Notes under the pieces: generated by a model
Told to the model about the DNA's origin: nothing
Databases searched by the model: none
What the model saw: only the letters and a program-made list of their open reading frames with translations
Source: Gammaproteobacteria bacterium 53_120_T64
GTDB taxonomy: Bacteria; Pseudomonadota; Gammaproteobacteria; Pseudomonadales; Porticoccaceae
DNA: 64,000 bases
Assembly (NCBI GenBank): GCA_002162815.1
Contig: MAAT01000008.1
Span: 85,123 to 149,122 of the forward strand
Direction of reading: 5' to 3'
Part shown: positions 7,285 through 16,314 of the stretch, piece after piece
Position numbering within the stretch: the stretch's first letter is position 1
Layout: every line of letters begins with the position of its first letter
Made by a program: the position numbers and the translations under genes

Positions 7285-9318
7285 TCAGTGAATATCTTTC
7301 CAGTACTCTCGGTTCAACAACCAAACCCAGATCAACAAAAAGGCTAGAAACAAAAGTACATTAACACCTAGGCGACGACTCTCTGTAACTACCGGATTGG
7401 CCATGTAAGCCATAAAATTCACCAAGTCATAGACCGCGCCGTCAAATTCTTGCGGTGACAGACTACCCTCACTGAGCAATTCAAATGAACCACAGGGGTC
7501 GTCATTCAAAGGCTCGCTGGTCAAGGGGTCAACCTTAATGCCGCCATTGTGGGCCAGCGATGGACCCGGGGCGCAACCCTGTAGGCCCTGTAACTCCATC
7601 AAGGCATGGGGCATACCGACGTCTTTAAAGACCTTGTTATTGATGCCAACAGGTCGACGGCTATCGGCATAAAAATTGCGCAAATAGGTATAAACCCACT
7701 CTGCTGAGCGCGCCCGAGTCACCATGGTTAGGTCGGGAGGTACCGCACCGAACCAGGCCTTCGCAGAAGGCTCGGACATGGCAATACCCATCAAACCACC
7801 AATTTTCTGGCCTGAAAAGATAAGGTTTTCCATCATCATACCGTGGGGAATGCCCAAATCATCGGCGGCGCGCTCCCAGCGCTGGTACTTCGCAGAGTGA
7901 CAACCCATGCAGTAGTTAACAAACAACTGCGCACCATTTTGCAGAGACACCCTATCCTCTGGCGTCGCCTCAAAGTGGTCACACTGGATGGTGCCACAAT
8001 CAAAATTGGATGAAGAGCCCACCGCTTTCAGCGGCAGAATGATCAAGCCAATGATAATCGACAACACGCCCAATGCTCGCCAGAAGCCCATGCCACCATC
8101 CATTGTTACTCGCAACGGCTCGGGCTTGGTTTTCTCCAGTTTGGTCCAAATTGGCATCGCCAAAAAGTAGAGGAAGTAGATAATCGTACAAACCTGCGCC
8201 AGTGCGGTGCGCGCGGGTGTCGGTGCCTTCATACCCAATATACCGAGGATTACGAACACCACGGCAAACAGCACGATGGCGACACGACTGGCATTGCCTT
8301 TGTAGCGAATCGACTTCACCGGGCTGCGGTCGAGCCAGGGCAATATGAACAGGATTGCCACGGCTGCCGCCATTACCAAGAACCCCATAAACTTATCGGG
8401 TACCGCACGCAACATGGAATAGTAAGGCGTGAAATACCAGACCGGGGCAATGTGCTCAGGCGTTTTCAAGGGGTTGGCAATTTCAAAGTTGGCGTGCTCA
8501 ATAAAATAGCCGCCCATTTCTGGCATAAAGAACAGAATGAAGCAGAAGATAAAGATGAACACCACTATCGGCACCAAGTCATGCACGGTGTAGTAGGGGT
8601 GGAAGGGGATACCGTCGAGGGGTATACCGTTCTCGTCTTTGTTCTTTTTGATTTCAATGCCGTCGGGGTTATTCGAGCCCACTTCATGTAACGCCAGCAG
8701 GTGTAAGACCACCAGGCCGAGAAGCACGATCGGCACGGCAACCACATGCAGGGCAAAGAAGCGGTTGAGCGTAATACCGGAAATCAGGTAGTCACCACGA
8801 ACCCACTCGACAATGGCTTCGCCAACATAGGGAATTGCGCCAAACAGGGAAATAATGACCTGTGCTCCCCAGTAGGACATCTGTCCCCAGGGCAGTACGT
8901 AGCCCAAAAAGGCTTCGGCCATCAGCGCCAGATAAATCGCCATACCAAACAACCACACCAACTCGCGGGGCGCCTTATAAGAGCCATAGAGCAAGCCACG
9001 AAACATGTGCAGGTAGATAACGATGAAGAAGGCCGAGGCACCGGTGGAGTGCATATAACGCAGAATCCAGCCGTAGTCGACATCCCGCATAATGTACTCG
9101 ACGGAGGCGAAAGCCCCATCGGACGAAGGTTCAAAGCTCATCGTCAACCAAATACCCGTGAGCAACTGGTTAACCAACACTAGCAGCGACAGAACCCCAA
9201 AAAAGTACCAGAAGTTGAAGTTTTTCGGCGCGTAGTACTTACCCATATGGGTGTCCCAAGCACGCTGAACGGGAAGGCGCTCATCAAACCACTTCCACAA
9301 AAACAGAATTAATTTCAT
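7285..9318 (-). CDS. Fused cytochrome b / cytochrome c1 of the bc1 complex
   Basis: One 677-aa reading frame carries two subunits of the ubiquinol-cytochrome c reductase in the inner membrane. Residues about 1-405 are cytochrome b: haem ligands H90 and H104 in one helix and H191 and H206 in another, with PVWY (292-295) at the quinol oxidation site in place of the commoner PEWY. After a linker and a hydrophobic segment (413-430), residues about 440-677 are cytochrome c1 with the haem motif CMGCH (470-474) and a C-terminal membrane anchor ending WVWLLNREYWKDIH. No stop separates the halves. The gene overlaps the Rieske gene by 4 nt. The layout resembles fbcH of Bradyrhizobium, whose product is cut into two proteins; the hydrophobic segment could act as the c1 export signal. 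Confidence 0.93.
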   Translation of the reverse strand: MKLILFLWKWFDERLPVQRAWDTHMGKYYAPKNFNFWYFFGVLSLLVLVNQLLTGIWLTMSFEPSSDGAFASVEYIMRDVDYGWILRYMHSTGASAFFIVIYLHMFRGLLYGSYKAPRELVWLFGMAIYLALMAEAFLGYVLPWGQMSYWGAQVIISLFGAIPYVGEAIVEWVRGDYLISGITLNRFFALHVVAVPIVLLGLVVLHLLALHEVGSNNPDGIEIKKNKDENGIPLDGIPFHPYYTVHDLVPIVVFIFIFCFILFFMPEMGGYFIEHANFEIANPLKTPEHIAPVWYFTPYYSMLRAVPDKFMGFLVMAAAVAILFILPWLDRSPVKSIRYKGNASRVAIVLFAVVFVILGILGMKAPTPARTALAQVCTIIYFLYFLAMPIWTKLEKTKPEPLRVTMDGGMGFWRALGVLSIIIGLIILPLKAVGSSSNFDCGTIQCDHFEATPEDRVSLQNGAQLFVNYCMGCHSAKYQRWERAADDLGIPHGMMMENLIFSGQKIGGLMGIAMSEPSAKAWFGAVPPDLTMVTRARSAEWVYTYLRNFYADSRRPVGINNKVFKDVGMPHALMELQGLQGCAPGPSLAHNGGIKVDPLTSEPLNDDPCGSFELLSEGSLSPQEFDGAVYDLVNFMAYMANPVVTESRRLGVNVLLFLAFLLIWVWLLNREYWKDIH

Positions 9319-9914
9319 GCTCCGCTCTCCTCGTCGATACCGATCACTACGACATGCTCACTTTCATAGTTATGGGGCGGTACTTTAAGGTTCAGGGGTG
9401 CAGGCACGCCCTGATAAACGCGTCCCGCAAGATCAAACTTGGAACCATGGCAGGGGCAGAAAAAACCACCCAACCATTCATCACCACCAAGATCGGTGGC
9501 ACCGACATCGGGGCGGTACATTGGCGCACAGCCTAGGTGAGTACATAAACCCACCATAATCAGGTACTCGGGTTTCGAGGCCCGATTGACTGGGTCGACA
9601 TAAGAGGGTTGGTCCGACTTTTCAGACTCGGGGTCGCGCAGCTTATCGGTCAGCTTGGCCAGGGAATCGAGAGCCTCCTGGGTGCGTCGAATAATATAGA
9701 CCGGCTGGCCACGCCATTCTTCAACGACCATTTGGCCCGGCTCAATTCGACTAATGTTGATGCGTACCGGCGCACCAGCCGCTTTCGCTTTCGCGCTCGG
9801 AAACCAGGAACCGACAAATGGCACCACTGCTCCAGCCGCACCCACTGCACCGACCGCGCAGGTAGTTGCAGTCAAAAAGCGGCGACGCCCCTGATTGACA
9901 CCCTCATTGCTCAT
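9315..9914 (-). CDS. petA: Rieske iron-sulfur subunit of the bc1 complex
   Basis: This subunit carries electrons from ubiquinol to cytochrome c1 through a 2Fe-2S cluster. The 199-aa protein starts with a twin-arginine signal and anchor (GRRRFLTATTC, residues 9-19, then a hydrophobic stretch). The cluster ligands are in CTHLGC (124-129) and CPCHGS (153-158): C124, H126, C153 and H156, with C129 and C155 placed for the stabilising disulfide. ATG at 9914 has a strong AGGGGAG upstream. It is the first gene of the bc1 operon, overlapping the b/c1 gene (ATGA). Confidence 0.97.
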   Translation of the reverse strand: MSNEGVNQGRRRFLTATTCAVGAVGAAGAVVPFVGSWFPSAKAKAAGAPVRINISRIEPGQMVVEEWRGQPVYIIRRTQEALDSLAKLTDKLRDPESEKSDQPSYVDPVNRASKPEYLIMVGLCTHLGCAPMYRPDVGATDLGGDEWLGGFFCPCHGSKFDLAGRVYQGVPAPLNLKVPPHNYESEHVVVIGIDEESGA

Positions 9915-10078
9915 ATGAGCTCCCCTTAAAAGGCAGAATAATAAAGAATCACTGCATTAATTGCAGCTGATGAAACCCGCACCCGCGCACAGGTAAAAAT
10001 GGCGAGTAATAGTAATAAAAACCATAGGGCTTTACAAGCCAAGACACTCGACCAAGCAGGTAAGCCTATGTTTTATAA

Positions 10079-10111
10079 CAAAAAAAGCCCAACATAAAGT
10101 CGGGCTTTTTT
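10079..10111 (-). terminator. Terminator of the rplM-rpsI operon
   Basis: Stem GCCCGAC/GTTGGGC with one G-T pair on the minus strand, flanked by A- and T-runs. It begins shortly after the rpsI stop codon. The A/T flanks would let it work in both directions. Confidence 0.8.
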
Positions 10112-10127
10112 AAAAAACGTTGGTCTA

Positions 10128-10517
10128 TTAACGTTTCGAGAACTGTGGACGCTTACGTGCTTTATGCAGTCCCACTTTCTTACGCTCAACCGCTCTGGCA
10201 TCTCGCGTCAAAAACCCAGCTTGGCGCAAAGGTGCGCGCAAGGTTTCGTCGTAAGCCAATAGCGCGCGTGAAAGACCGTGGCGAATCGCACCGGCTTGGC
10301 CAAAACTACCACCACCACTAACGGTGATTTTAAGATCAAACTTATCGACAGCCTCAACCAGCTCCAGCGGCTGGCGCACAATCATACGCGCCACTTCGCG
10401 ACCAAAATATTGCTCTAGAGTTCGGTTATTCACCGTTACATTGCCACTACCGCTAGTAATGAATACTCGAGCCGCCGACGTTTTGCGTCGACCTGTACCG
10501 TAATAAGTTTCAGCCAT
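10128..10517 (-). CDS. rpsI: 30S ribosomal protein S9
   Basis: S9 sits in the head of the small ribosomal subunit and its C-terminal tail reaches the P-site tRNA. The protein begins [18 protein letters not shown] and ends [14 protein letters not shown], both diagnostic. I take the second ATG (10517): homologues begin MAE, and GGGA lies 9 nt before it, against only 3 nt before the ATG two codons upstream. Length is then 129 aa, as is usual (about 130). It follows rplM after 14 bp, the conserved rplM-rpsI pair. Confidence 0.97.
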   Translation of the reverse strand: MAETYYGTGRRKTSAARVFITSGSGNVTVNNRTLEQYFGREVARMIVRQPLELVEAVDKFDLKITVSGGGSFGQAGAIRHGLSRALLAYDETLRAPLRQAGFLTRDARAVERKKVGLHKARKRPQFSKR

Positions 10518-10531
10518 TGTCATACGTCCCG

Positions 10532-10960
10532 TTAAATATTCAGTGCTTGCGGTTGTTGTGCAGCGTGAGGATGAGCATCCCCTGCATACACTTTCAACTT
10601 GCTATACATAGCCCGACCCAGCGGACCCTTGGGCAACATGCCCTTTACCGCTTTCTCAAGTGCTCGCGTCGGCGCTTTGTCAACTAGCTTCTCGAAGCTA
10701 ATTGACTTAATGCCACCCGGGAAACCGGTGTGATGGTAATACATCTTATCGGTCGCTTTTTTACCCGTAACACGCACTTTTTCGGCATTGACGACGACGA
10801 TATAATCGCCAGTATCAACATGAGGGGTATATTCAGGCTTGTGCTTGCCACGCAGGCGCGTCGCAATGTCACTCGCTAGTCGACCCAGCGTTTTATCGGC
10901 GGCGTCGACTACAAACCAATCGTGCTGAACTGTTTCGGGCTTGGCGCTAAATGTTTTCAT
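10532..10960 (-). CDS. rplM: 50S ribosomal protein L13
   Basis: L13 is an early-assembly protein of the large ribosomal subunit. The 142-aa sequence is complete, with family segments [16 protein letters not shown] near the start, [20 protein letters not shown], and the C-terminal [18 protein letters not shown] followed by [16 protein letters not shown] at 10960 has AGGT upstream. It is the first gene of the rplM-rpsI operon. In E. coli L13 represses its own operon through the leader; the leader here was not resolved. Confidence 0.98.
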   Translation of the reverse strand: MKTFSAKPETVQHDWFVVDAADKTLGRLASDIATRLRGKHKPEYTPHVDTGDYIVVVNAEKVRVTGKKATDKMYYHHTGFPGGIKSISFEKLVDKAPTRALEKAVKGMLPKGPLGRAMYSKLKVYAGDAHPHAAQQPQALNI

Positions 10961-11067
10961 TGAATCGTTACCTGAAATCAGGTGGCTCCCAGAAAAGAGC
11001 GCGAATTCTACCGATGGGAGAGAGTAACTTCAAGTAGATATTGCGCGTTTAAGAGATAAACTGCTGT

Positions 11068-12171
11068 TTATGGTCGATGGGGCTGTGCCAAGTAGTCATG
11101 GGACTGCATTTCCAGCATGCGACTTAGCGTGCGCTGAAACTCGAAGTCTAAATTTCCACCGCTATAGATATGCTCAAGAGGCACTGCGGCCGACATCGCT
11201 AACTTTACGTTGCGGTCGTAAAACTCATCGATCAAACTGATAAAACGACGCGCTTGATCTTCCCTGTCACGACCCAGCTGTGGCATATCGCTAATCAACA
11301 CGGCATGAAATTCTCGCGCTAATTCAATATAGTCGTTCTGACTACGCGGCCCATCACAGAGCGCCATAAAGTCAAACCAAACCACATCCTCACCCACAAA
11401 GCGGCACGTGATATCTCGCCCCTCGACCTCCAGCGCGACATCTTCTCGCACCTCATCCCGCGCCGGCACCAGACTATCGAAGGTGCTGTGTAGCGAGACC
11501 TCCGCCTGTTCATCCAGTGGCGAGTGGTAGAGCTCGGCCTGCTCCAGGGCGCGCAGACGATAATCCGTGCCGCTATCGACATTCACCACTTCGCAATGCT
11601 GCTTAACCAAGGCTATGGCCGGTAAAAAGCGCTGACGCTGTAGCCCGTTAGTATAGAGCTTGTCGGGCACAATATTAGAGGTCGCTATTAGGGTAACCCC
11701 CTGGGCAAAGAGCAACTCCATTAGGCCACCCAAGATCATTGCATCGGTGATATCGGAAACAAAAAACTCATCAAAGCAAATCACCCGTGCATCTTTGGCG
11801 ATGCCCGCCGCCACCTTTTCCAAGGGGTTTTTGACACCGCTGTGCTGGGTCAGGTCTCGGTGCACGCGGCGCATAAAGCGATGGAAGTGCACGCGCATTT
11901 TTTGATCAAAAGGCAGGCTTTCGTAAAAATTATCCATTAGGTAGGTTTTACCCCGCCCCACGCCACCCCAGAAATACAAGCCTTTAACCGGCACGGGGTG
12001 ACGCTGGCGCCCCCGCAGGCGATCCAGCAAGCCGGTCTTCACCTCCCCCACTGCTATTAACTGCTCGTAAACACCTTGCAATTTTTCCACAGCGAGACGC
12101 TGAGCCGGGTCGGCAATAAAGCCTTCCTGCTGTAAATCTCGCTGATAGCGCTGTAGAGGGGAAGAGGACAT
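11068..12171 (-). CDS. zapE: Cell-division ATPase ZapE (AFG1 family)
   Basis: ZapE is an AAA-type ATPase related to mitochondrial AFG1/LACE1 that joins the constricting Z-ring and destabilises FtsZ filaments. The 367-aa product has Walker A GGVGRGKTYLMD (about residues 69-80), an HFHRFMRRVH segment typical of the family, Walker B VICFDEFFVSDI and sensor TLIATSNIVP. Length agrees with the family (about 370). ATG at 12171 is taken; a TTG one codon earlier is also in frame, and neither has a good ribosome site. The gene stands alone, upstream of rplM on the same strand, as in Pseudomonas. Confidence 0.93.
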   Translation of the reverse strand: MSSSPLQRYQRDLQQEGFIADPAQRLAVEKLQGVYEQLIAVGEVKTGLLDRLRGRQRHPVPVKGLYFWGGVGRGKTYLMDNFYESLPFDQKMRVHFHRFMRRVHRDLTQHSGVKNPLEKVAAGIAKDARVICFDEFFVSDITDAMILGGLMELLFAQGVTLIATSNIVPDKLYTNGLQRQRFLPAIALVKQHCEVVNVDSGTDYRLRALEQAELYHSPLDEQAEVSLHSTFDSLVPARDEVREDVALEVEGRDITCRFVGEDVVWFDFMALCDGPRSQNDYIELAREFHAVLISDMPQLGRDREDQARRFISLIDEFYDRNVKLAMSAAVPLEHIYSGGNLDFEFQRTLSRMLEMQSHDYLAQPHRP

Positions 12172-12298
12172 CAATTTGTGGACTATCGATAGTTAAAGGG
12201 GATTAGCCATAAAATGGGCGGCACACAGGGATCGTGTCAACCCAGCCAGCAGCATAAAAAGGACGTCACCTTACCCGCGCCGCGCCAACGGCGCAAGC

Positions 12299-12955
12299 CT
12301 ACTCATTAACCGCTAGCGACCGGCTTAACTCAAGGCCAAGCTTTTCGCGCAGGGCCTTTAACTGACCATGAAAAAAGTGGCTCGCGTCGGGTATGAAAAT
12401 CGGCACCACGGGTGAGGCTAACAACCCCAACCAGGCCTCCACCTCTTGCGCTGACACCAACTCATCTTGCCCACCGAAAACCACGCTGACTGGACAAGTA
12501 AAAGCCCCCTCTGGCGCGTAGCTGTAACGCATCACCGGCGGCGCAATCAGTACCATCTGTTCAACCGACATGCGCTCACTGGCAGCGGCGGCAATCGCCG
12601 AACCAAAAGAAAATCCCGCTAGTAACAGCCGGCTCTGTGGATATCGCGACAACAGCCACTCACTGACAAGGCACAGGTCATCAATTTCGCCTCGTGCCTC
12701 ATCGTGCTGGCCCGCACTGGCGCCGACACCGCGAAAATTAAACCGCAGGCAGGGAATACCCAAATCGCGATAGATCCTCACCAGCGTTGACACCACCTTG
12801 TTATCCATGGTGCCACCGTACAGTGGGTGAGGATGACAAATCACCGCCACGTAGGCCGCCCCACTGTACGCAGCCCCTGCCTGGCCCTCCTCTAGAACAG
12901 CCTCAATTTGACCCGCCGCCCCGGTAATGATGCATGCTTCTTTTTGCTTCGCCAT
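12299..12955 (-). CDS. Alpha/beta hydrolase, dienelactone-hydrolase-like
   Basis: A 218-aa cytoplasmic hydrolase of a family often annotated as alpha/beta hydrolase or CocE/NonD-like. The oxyanion segment CHPHPLYGGTMDNKVV (about 40-55) is typical. The nucleophile is S116 in GFSFGS, the acid is probably the D of GGQDELV, and the histidine that of DASHFFHG. There is no signal peptide. ATG at 12955 follows GGGAGGGAAAGACA. The substrate is unknown. It is divergent from zapG, sharing a 216-bp intergenic region. Confidence 0.85.
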   Translation of the reverse strand: MAKQKEACIITGAAGQIEAVLEEGQAGAAYSGAAYVAVICHPHPLYGGTMDNKVVSTLVRIYRDLGIPCLRFNFRGVGASAGQHDEARGEIDDLCLVSEWLLSRYPQSRLLLAGFSFGSAIAAAASERMSVEQMVLIAPPVMRYSYAPEGAFTCPVSVVFGGQDELVSAQEVEAWLGLLASPVVPIFIPDASHFFHGQLKALREKLGLELSRSLAVNE

Positions 12956-13171
12956 TGTCTTTCCCTCCCTTTAATCCAGCCCGCTATACCATCAACAGCA
13001 AGTAAGACCCCAATACCCTAGCGGATCAACAGCCAATATAACCAGCACACTTAACCGGCGCTATAACCTCGACCCCCGCTCAATAATAAATATTCATCGC
13101 CTAGCTATTCAACCACTCGCTGTTCGGGATAGAATTCACCACCTTTAAATTTCACAACAGGAAGTTCCCGC

Positions 13172-13666
13172 GTGCCCACAGACCCTCTCACCATAGCATT
13201 GGCCAGCCTCGCCGTCGGCCTCGTCATCGGCACTATCGCTGGCCGCATCCTCTCAGGCGCGACGCGACAGCGGCGCACACTGACCGAAGAGCTGCGCCAA
13301 AAAGATGATGAACTGAAAACCTATCAGCACCAAGTCACCGAGCACTTTATTACCACTTCCGAGCTGGTTAACAACTTGACGCACAGCTATAAAGAGGTGC
13401 ATCAACACCTCGCCGCTAGCGCTATGACCCTGACCAACCCCGAAATCAGCAATAAATTGCTCGAAGCCGGCTCCGGCAACCTCGGTATCTCCCACGTTAT
13501 CGATGACAGCTCCGCCGCCAGTCCCCAGCCCCCCAAAGACTACACTCCCGATGTTAGCGGCGTACTGGATGAAAGCTATGGTCTGGAAAAAAACACACCC
13601 GAATCCGCTGCCGATACAGCGACCGAAAATAACAACGGCGACGACCCAACCGCGAAGGTTGCATAA
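13172..13666 (+). CDS. zapG: YhcB/ZapG family inner-membrane protein (DUF1043)
   Basis: A 164-aa protein with one N-terminal membrane helix (about residues 6-27, ALASLAVGLVIGTIAGRIL), then a coiled coil (residues about 33-80, with KTYQHQVTEHFITTSELVNN typical of the family), and an acidic, asparagine-rich disordered tail. In E. coli YhcB/ZapG links cell division, cell shape and envelope synthesis. The start is GTG at 13172, with CAGGAAG 6-7 nt upstream. It ends at the strong bidirectional terminator it shares with sat. The E. coli gene also sits close to zapE, rplM and degS, so context agrees. Confidence 0.85.
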   Translation: MPTDPLTIALASLAVGLVIGTIAGRILSGATRQRRTLTEELRQKDDELKTYQHQVTEHFITTSELVNNLTHSYKEVHQHLAASAMTLTNPEISNKLLEAGSGNLGISHVIDDSSAASPQPPKDYTPDVSGVLDESYGLEKNTPESAADTATENNNGDDPTAKVA

Positions 13667-13730
13667 TCCCTGCGAGTCTTTGCAAGAGTCCAATCTGTAA
13701 AACCCAGCACTTATCTTTATTTAGTGTCAG

Positions 13731-13769
13731 GCATAAAAAAGCCGAGCAAGTCGCTCGGCTTTTTTATGC
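13731..13769. terminator. Bidirectional terminator with 17-bp perfect stem
   Basis: The arms at 13731-13747 and 13753-13769 are perfectly complementary (GCAT, A6, GCCGAGC on the left) around the loop AAGTC. The A6/T6 tracts are part of the stem, so it works for both the plus-strand zapG and the minus-strand sat gene. Confidence 0.92.
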
Positions 13770-13781
13770 GCCAATGATGAC

Positions 13782-14999
13782 CTAGGTGGCGGAGTGACCC
13801 GACAACTTAACCTCTACATTGTCTTCATCGCTCAAACCCGCGTAGTACTTACGTAAAACTTCCAGCACTTCGGGGCGGGAGAAGTTGTCCTCAACCTCGC
13901 CACCCTCGGAGAGGGCCTTGCGCAGCTTGGTACCCGACACCAGTACGCGATCGTCGGCACCGTGGGGGCAGGTGCGCATCGATGCCATGGTATCGCAGCG
14001 ATTGCACCAAAAGGTCCAGTCGATTTTTAGCGGTACGGTTTCCATCGCGTCTTTGGGGATGCCGTCAAAGATATGGTGGGCGTCGAAGGGCCCGTAGTAA
14101 TCACCCACACCGGCGTGATCGCGACCGACGATCAAGTGCGTGCAACCGTAGTTTTGACGGAACAAGGCGTGCAAGAGCGCCTCGCGGGGGCCGGCGTAGC
14201 GCATATCCAGCGGATAGCCCGACTGCACCACCGTATTGTCGACAAAGTACTCATTGATCAAGGTGCCGATGGCCTCCTGGCGCACTTCGGCGGGAATATC
14301 TCCCGGCTTCAGCTTACCCAGCAGGGAGTGGACCATCACGCCATCACAGATTTCGATAGCGATTTTTGCCAGATATTCGTGGGAGCGATGCATCGGATTG
14401 CGAGTCTGAAAGGCGGCAATGGTCGACCAGCCTTTGGCCTCAAACAGCTCGCGGGTTTGGGTCGGCGTCATATAGACCCCTTCGTACTTAGTCGGGAAAT
14501 CGCCCTGGGAGAACACCTCAACCTTGCCCGCCAAATTGACAGCGCCCTGGCTCATCACCATCGCCACGCCGGGGTGCTCGGGGTCGGTGGTGGTAAACAC
14601 CTGTTGGCACTCGTGTGCTTTATCGATGCTGTACTTTTCAGAGATCGTCAGCAGGCCCATCAACTCGTCTGTCTCACCGTCGACCAGCGCCACTTCGGCA
14701 CCCAGCGCCAGCTCATCGGCCTGCGCCTGATCGACTGACAAGGTGATGGGGATTGGCCAGAATAAACCGTTGGCCATATGCATCTCATCGCAGACACCCT
14801 GCCAGTCCGCCTGGCCCATAAAACCCTCGAGTGGTGTAAAACCGCCAATACCGAGCATAATCAAATCGCCCACTTCGCGGGAGGCCAATATCACTTTGGG
14901 CAGGGTTTGCGCCCGCGCCTTGGCCACAGCCAGCGCTTCACCTTCCAACAACAACGGTAGTAGCACATCACTGCCATGGGGTTTAACAAGACCACTCAT
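13782..14999 (-). CDS. sat: Sulfate adenylyltransferase, monomeric Sat type
   Basis: ATP sulfurylase makes adenosine phosphosulfate from sulfate and ATP, the entry to sulfate use. This is the homo-oligomeric Sat/Met3 type, not the CysD-CysN pair. Signs are [15 protein letters not shown] (HxxH-like nucleotide motif), [20 protein letters not shown], a cysteine-rich [16 protein letters not shown] and [13 protein letters not shown] choose ATG at 14999, with GGAGAG 7 nt upstream, giving 405 aa; in-frame starts 5 and 14 codons earlier lack this. No APS kinase domain is fused. Pseudomonas has cysD and cysN in this neighbourhood, so this looks like replacement by a different enzyme type. Confidence 0.93.
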   Translation of the reverse strand: MSGLVKPHGSDVLLPLLLEGEALAVAKARAQTLPKVILASREVGDLIMLGIGGFTPLEGFMGQADWQGVCDEMHMANGLFWPIPITLSVDQAQADELALGAEVALVDGETDELMGLLTISEKYSIDKAHECQQVFTTTDPEHPGVAMVMSQGAVNLAGKVEVFSQGDFPTKYEGVYMTPTQTRELFEAKGWSTIAAFQTRNPMHRSHEYLAKIAIEICDGVMVHSLLGKLKPGDIPAEVRQEAIGTLINEYFVDNTVVQSGYPLDMRYAGPREALLHALFRQNYGCTHLIVGRDHAGVGDYYGPFDAHHIFDGIPKDAMETVPLKIDWTFWCNRCDTMASMRTCPHGADDRVLVSGTKLRKALSEGGEVEDNFSRPEVLEVLRKYYAGLSDEDNVEVKLSGHSAT

Positions 15000-15158
15000 A
15001 CTTTCACTCTCCATTAATACAACCAATAACGATAAATTCACTGCCCGCGCCGCTGCCTAGAAAACCTTTCGCCTACTTGTCACGCTGCTAGACTGGGGCG
15101 TTTCGGGGTGTGCCATAATAGCACCAACAATTGTCAAACTTTCGGCGGATCTTAGACC

Positions 15159-16292
15159 TTGCGACTATTACGATATTTCGGCTGGCCCATCCTGTTCGGC
15201 CTGATCATCGCGGCCAGTGTCAGCGCATTTTTTCCGCAATTTATTGACGACAGCCACTCTTCCGCACAACACATCGGCTCTAAAATCCTGACCCCGCCAA
15301 CCACTCGCCTGGTGACCTCTTACGCCAGCGCTGTGCGCAGGGCCGCGCCCTCGGTGGTCAATATTTATACGCGCACCCGCGCCAATCATCCACTGGCTGA
15401 CGATCCTGTGTTTCAGCGCTTTATCGGTGGCAGTAATATACCTGAGCGGCAGCGTATGGAGTCGTCATTGGGCTCTGGGGTGATTGTCGATGCTCGCGGT
15501 TTTATTCTCACTAACCATCATGTTGTTGCCGGGGCGGAAGAAATCGTCGCCCTGCTCTATGACGGCCGCGAGGCACGCGCGACTATCGTCGGCACCGACA
15601 GAGATTCCGACCTTGCCGTACTGAAGATCGATCTCGATCAACTGAGCGCCATTCCCCGCGCCAGCGAGGATGATCGCACCAATACTGAAATCGGTGACAT
15701 TGTGCTGGCCATCGGCAACCCCTTTGGTATCGGCCAATCGATTTCCCAAGGCATTATCAGCGCCACCGGGCGCAACGGTCTCAACCTCAATCGCTACGAG
15801 AATTTTCTGCAAACGGACGCCGCCATTAACCCCGGTAATTCCGGGGGCGCACTGATCGACGTCTACGGAAACTTGGTGGGAATCAATTCCGCAACACTGA
15901 ATGAAACCTCCTTCGTCGGCATCAGCTTTGCCATTCCCGCTGATATGGCCATCAAAGTACTCGAAGACATTATTACCCATGGCCGGGTCATTCGCGGCTG
16001 GCTCGGTGTCCAGGTACAGCAACTGGCTCCGGCTGTCGCCGCCCAGCTCGAACTAACACCGCCCTCCGCACTGGTGATCACCGCCGTACCCATCCACGGG
16101 CCGGCCTACAATAGCGGCCTGCAACCCGGCGATATCATCACCCATATCAACGGCCAAGCGGTCAGTGACGGCTCCAGTGAAATCAATCTAATTGCCAATT
16201 TGGCGCCGGGTGACCCGATAGAACTACGGGTAATTCGCAAAGATATCTGGCTGACCATCAAGGCTATCGCCGGTATTCGTCCGGCGAGCTAA
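15159..16292 (+). CDS. degS: Membrane-anchored periplasmic serine protease, DegS/AlgW type
   Basis: A 377-aa HtrA protease with an N-terminal membrane anchor (residues about 8-25), trypsin-like domain and a single PDZ domain (about 275-370). The triad is H121 in TNHHVV, D151 in SDLAVLKI and S228 in GNSGGAL. One PDZ and an uncleaved anchor match DegS of E. coli and AlgW of Pseudomonas, which sense misfolded outer-membrane proteins and start cleavage of the anti-sigma factor RseA/MucA. The position next to hisC is that of algW in Pseudomonas. The start appears to be TTG at 15159, with GGCGGA upstream. Confidence 0.9.
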   Translation: MRLLRYFGWPILFGLIIAASVSAFFPQFIDDSHSSAQHIGSKILTPPTTRLVTSYASAVRRAAPSVVNIYTRTRANHPLADDPVFQRFIGGSNIPERQRMESSLGSGVIVDARGFILTNHHVVAGAEEIVALLYDGREARATIVGTDRDSDLAVLKIDLDQLSAIPRASEDDRTNTEIGDIVLAIGNPFGIGQSISQGIISATGRNGLNLNRYENFLQTDAAINPGNSGGALIDVYGNLVGINSATLNETSFVGISFAIPADMAIKVLEDIITHGRVIRGWLGVQVQQLAPAVAAQLELTPPSALVITAVPIHGPAYNSGLQPGDIITHINGQAVSDGSSEINLIANLAPGDPIELRVIRKDIWLTIKAIAGIRPAS

Positions 16293-16314
16293 TCAGGCCT
16301 ATGTAGAGGCTGGC

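Noticed and set aside
14073..14738. 221-codon plus-strand frame antisense to sat
   Set aside because: A shadow of the GC-rich third positions of sat; sat itself has unmistakable motifs.
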